Assembly: GCA_026193155.1 (NCBI GenBank)
Contig: JAPHSI010000119.1
Coordinates: forward strand, 1-7,078
From: Sulfurimonadaceae bacterium
GTDB lineage: Bacteria; Campylobacterota; Campylobacteria; Campylobacterales; Sulfurimonadaceae
DNA: 7,078 nucleotides
Reading direction: 5' to 3'
Part shown: piece after piece, positions 5,105-7,078 of the stretch
How positions within the stretch are numbered: the stretch's first letter is position 1
Layout of the letters: the number at the start of each line of letters is the position of its first letter
The notes under the pieces: generated by a model
Database searches by the model: none
Seen by the model: only the letters and a program-made list of their open reading frames with translations
Told to the model about the DNA's origin: nothing
Position numbers and translations under genes: made by a program

Positions 5105-7078
5105 TTGCCGTTATCTCGTCTTAATAAAGAACAATATGATGCAGCAACCTCTGAAGATTATCAAAATTTAATTATAGCATCTGCAGGGACTGGAAAAACA
5201 TCTACTATTGTCGGAAGAATTGGATATCTTTTAAACTCCGGTATAAAACCAAATGAGATATTGCTTTTGACGTTTACAAACAAAGCAGCTGCAGAGATGG
5301 TATCTCGTGTAGCCGAGTATTTTGGTAAAGATGTCGCAGGTAAGATAGATGCGGGAACATTCCATGCAGTTAGCTACAGATGGCTTAAGAAGTTTGACAA
5401 AAAAGTAGTTTTAAAACAACAACGAGAATTAAAAACACTTTTTAGAAGCGTCTTTGAAAAACGTACATTTATGAACATAGATGCAGAAGTTCAGCCTTAT
5501 GGAGGAAACTACCTGTATGACTTGTACTCTTTTTATCAAAATACGGAACTAACTCAAGATTTTGAAAATTGGATAATCGATAATTATCCAGAACATGAGC
5601 TTTTCGCTCTAATATATGCAGATGTAGTCGATGAGTTTGAAAAACTAAAAAAAGAGTATGGTTTTGTAAATTTTAACGATTTGCTTTTGAATTTCAGGCA
5701 AGTATGTAAAACTAAAGATTTAGGATATAAAGAGGTACTTGTAGACGAGTACCAAGATACAAATGCTCTTCAAGGTACACTTATAGATGCTATGAACCCT
5801 CCTTCACTTTTTTGTGTAGGTGATTATGACCAAAGTATCTATGCTTTTAACGGTGCAGATATTACCATCATCGGTACATTTAATACAAAGTACCCAAATG
5901 CAAAGGTACATACACTAACAAAAAATTATCGTTCATCTCCGACTATTCTCTCTCTTGCATCTAAGGTAATTGAGCATAATGAACGTATATACCCAAAACA
6001 GTTGGAAGTTACCCGTCAAGGGAGTTTTGAGAGTCCAAAACTCCTAGCATATGATGAACTCTTCGATCAGTACCATGCAATAGCTACTAAGATACGTGAC
6101 AGTATGACAGCTCAGGAAGACATTGCAGTTATATTTAGAAATAATTCAACGGCAGACGGTATAGAAGTGGGACTTCGTGAGCTTGGAATACCTTGTAAAA
6201 GAAAAGGCGGTACCAGTTTTTTTGATGCAAAAGAGGTCAAGGCTATACTTGATTTGTATACACTTTTGATAAACGAGTCCGATATGATGGCATTTATACA
6301 TCTGGTCGAGTTTGCAAAAGGTATCGGTACTGCAATGGCAAAAGAGATATATATGGCTTTAAAAGTGTTAGGTAACGGTAGTGTATTTGATGGTTTATAT
6401 CATCCTGATACTTCTATAAACAACCCTTTTGAGAAACGTAAATTAAATCATCAGCTTGGTCTTTTTGATGATTTTTTAGAACTCGGTGCAGTCGGGAAAT
6501 TTGCCAAACTAGGATTTGAGCCGAAGTTTATGGCAAATCCGGTTTTAAAGCATCCAAAGCTTGCAAAAGACGGGGCAATATTTATACACGATTTATATAC
6601 CTTATATAAGGGATTAAAAGATATAAAACAGCCAAAGACAATAATCAGAAAAATTGCTATGTCATCTCTTTTTATAAATATTTCAGAGATTTTGGCAACT
6701 AAACGTTCCCTCTTAAAAGACGGTACCGTGGATGAAAGACAAAAAGCAGAATCACTTTTTAGAATATCAAGAAAAACCATGCTTTTAGAGGAGCTCTCAC
6801 AACCTTATAACGAACATGAAAGATTTTTAAATGCTATGATCTTGGGCTCATCAGATTTATCTCAAGGGGAGGGGGTAAACCTTTTAAGCGTGCATGCGTC
6901 TAAGGGACTTGAGTATAAAGAAGTATATGTGATTGACTTGATGGACGGGCGTTTTCCAAACAGAAAACTTATGCAACGAGGCGGAAGTTTGGACGAAGAA
7001 CGCAGACTTTTTTATGTAGCAGTTACACGCGCAAAAGATATACTTTATCTTTCATATGCAAAGTACGATAAGATAAAA
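5105..7078 (+). CDS. UvrD/Rep-family ATP-dependent DNA helicase (SF1A), C-terminus cut by the window edge
   Basis: A 3'-5' DNA translocase/helicase of the UvrD/Rep/PcrA group, acting in the cytoplasm in repair or replication restart. All 658 visible codons are open. Motifs in order: Q-motif LNKEQ (6-10), Walker A AGTGKT (27-32, K31), Ia LLLTFTNKAAAEM (53-65), Ib GTFHA (84-88), Walker B DEYQDT (214-219), III GDYDQSIYAFNG (239-250), NYRSS (274-278), IV VIFRNN (342-347), V LLSVHASKGLEYKEVYVID (593-611), VI EERRLFYVAVTRAK (631-644). With motif VI reached, probably only a short tail is missing, since relatives are about 670-690 residues. The IASAGTGKT Walker A and the MPLS start resemble the helicase often named Rep in Helicobacter, but Rep, UvrD and PcrA labels are interchanged, so I give no symbol. 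The start codon is TTG. It is transcribed divergently from napGHL and looks functionally unrelated. Confidence 0.95.
   Translation, partial: MPLSRLNKEQYDAATSEDYQNLIIASAGTGKTSTIVGRIGYLLNSGIKPNEILLLTFTNKAAAEMVSRVAEYFGKDVAGKIDAGTFHAVSYRWLKKFDKKVVLKQQRELKTLFRSVFEKRTFMNIDAEVQPYGGNYLYDLYSFYQNTELTQDFENWIIDNYPEHELFALIYADVVDEFEKLKKEYGFVNFNDLLLNFRQVCKTKDLGYKEVLVDEYQDTNALQGTLIDAMNPPSLFCVGDYDQSIYAFNGADITIIGTFNTKYPNAKVHTLTKNYRSSPTILSLASKVIEHNERIYPKQLEVTRQGSFESPKLLAYDELFDQYHAIATKIRDSMTAQEDIAVIFRNNSTADGIEVGLRELGIPCKRKGGTSFFDAKEVKAILDLYTLLINESDMMAFIHLVEFAKGIGTAMAKEIYMALKVLGNGSVFDGLYHPDTSINNPFEKRKLNHQLGLFDDFLELGAVGKFAKLGFEPKFMANPVLKHPKLAKDGAIFIHDLYTLYKGLKDIKQPKTIIRKIAMSSLFINISEILATKRSLLKDGTVDERQKAESLFRISRKTMLLEELSQPYNEHERFLNAMILGSSDLSQGEGVNLLSVHASKGLEYKEVYVIDLMDGRFPNRKLMQRGGSLDEERRLFYVAVTRAKDILYLSYAKYDKIK

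Noticed and set aside
6451..6780. Minus-strand open frame of 109 codons inside the helicase gene
   Set aside because: It is antisense to continuous helicase coding sequence and has no start signals or family resemblance.

Overview
The window looks like a chromosomal stretch of a Campylobacterota (epsilonproteobacterial) genome, probably a free-living, Sulfurimonas-like chemolithotroph. The reasons are the low GC content, TATAAT -10 boxes without a clear -35, GGA-type ribosome binding sites, and a Nap module that carries napL, a gene typical of epsilonproteobacterial nap clusters. The genus is inferred from general resemblance, not from a search.

Layout, left to right. Positions 1-1313 (minus) are the first 437 codons of valS, cut by the window edge. 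Positions 1418-2239 (minus) encode a soluble GGDEF diguanylate cyclase with a helical N-terminal region and a degenerate inhibitory site. Positions 2321-4898 (minus) are a tight three-gene unit, napG-napH-napL. NapG is a Tat-exported four-cluster ferredoxin, NapH a membrane quinol-oxidising ferredoxin, and NapL a periplasmic beta-propeller protein. A 206-nt divergent promoter region follows. Positions 5105-7078 (plus) are the first 658 codons of a UvrD/Rep-family DNA helicase that runs off the right edge. It starts at TTG and contains essentially all SF1A motifs.

In the nitrate pathway, NapH takes electrons from menaquinol at the membrane and passes them to NapG in the periplasm, which normally hands them to NapB and the molybdenum enzyme NapA. 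The main point of interest is that the unit here has no napA, napB, napF or napD: napG is followed directly by napH and napL, and its upstream neighbour is an unrelated divergent gene. The module is therefore split from its usual cluster, or it is a second copy serving another periplasmic acceptor. NapH also appears to lack one cysteine of its first C-terminal iron-sulfur motif. The diguanylate cyclase lies 81 nt downstream in the same direction with no visible terminator between, so read-through is possible.

I found no tRNA, rRNA, CRISPR array, insertion sequence or convincing intrinsic terminator. I did not find a clearly new system. The detached NapGHL module is the best candidate for follow-up.
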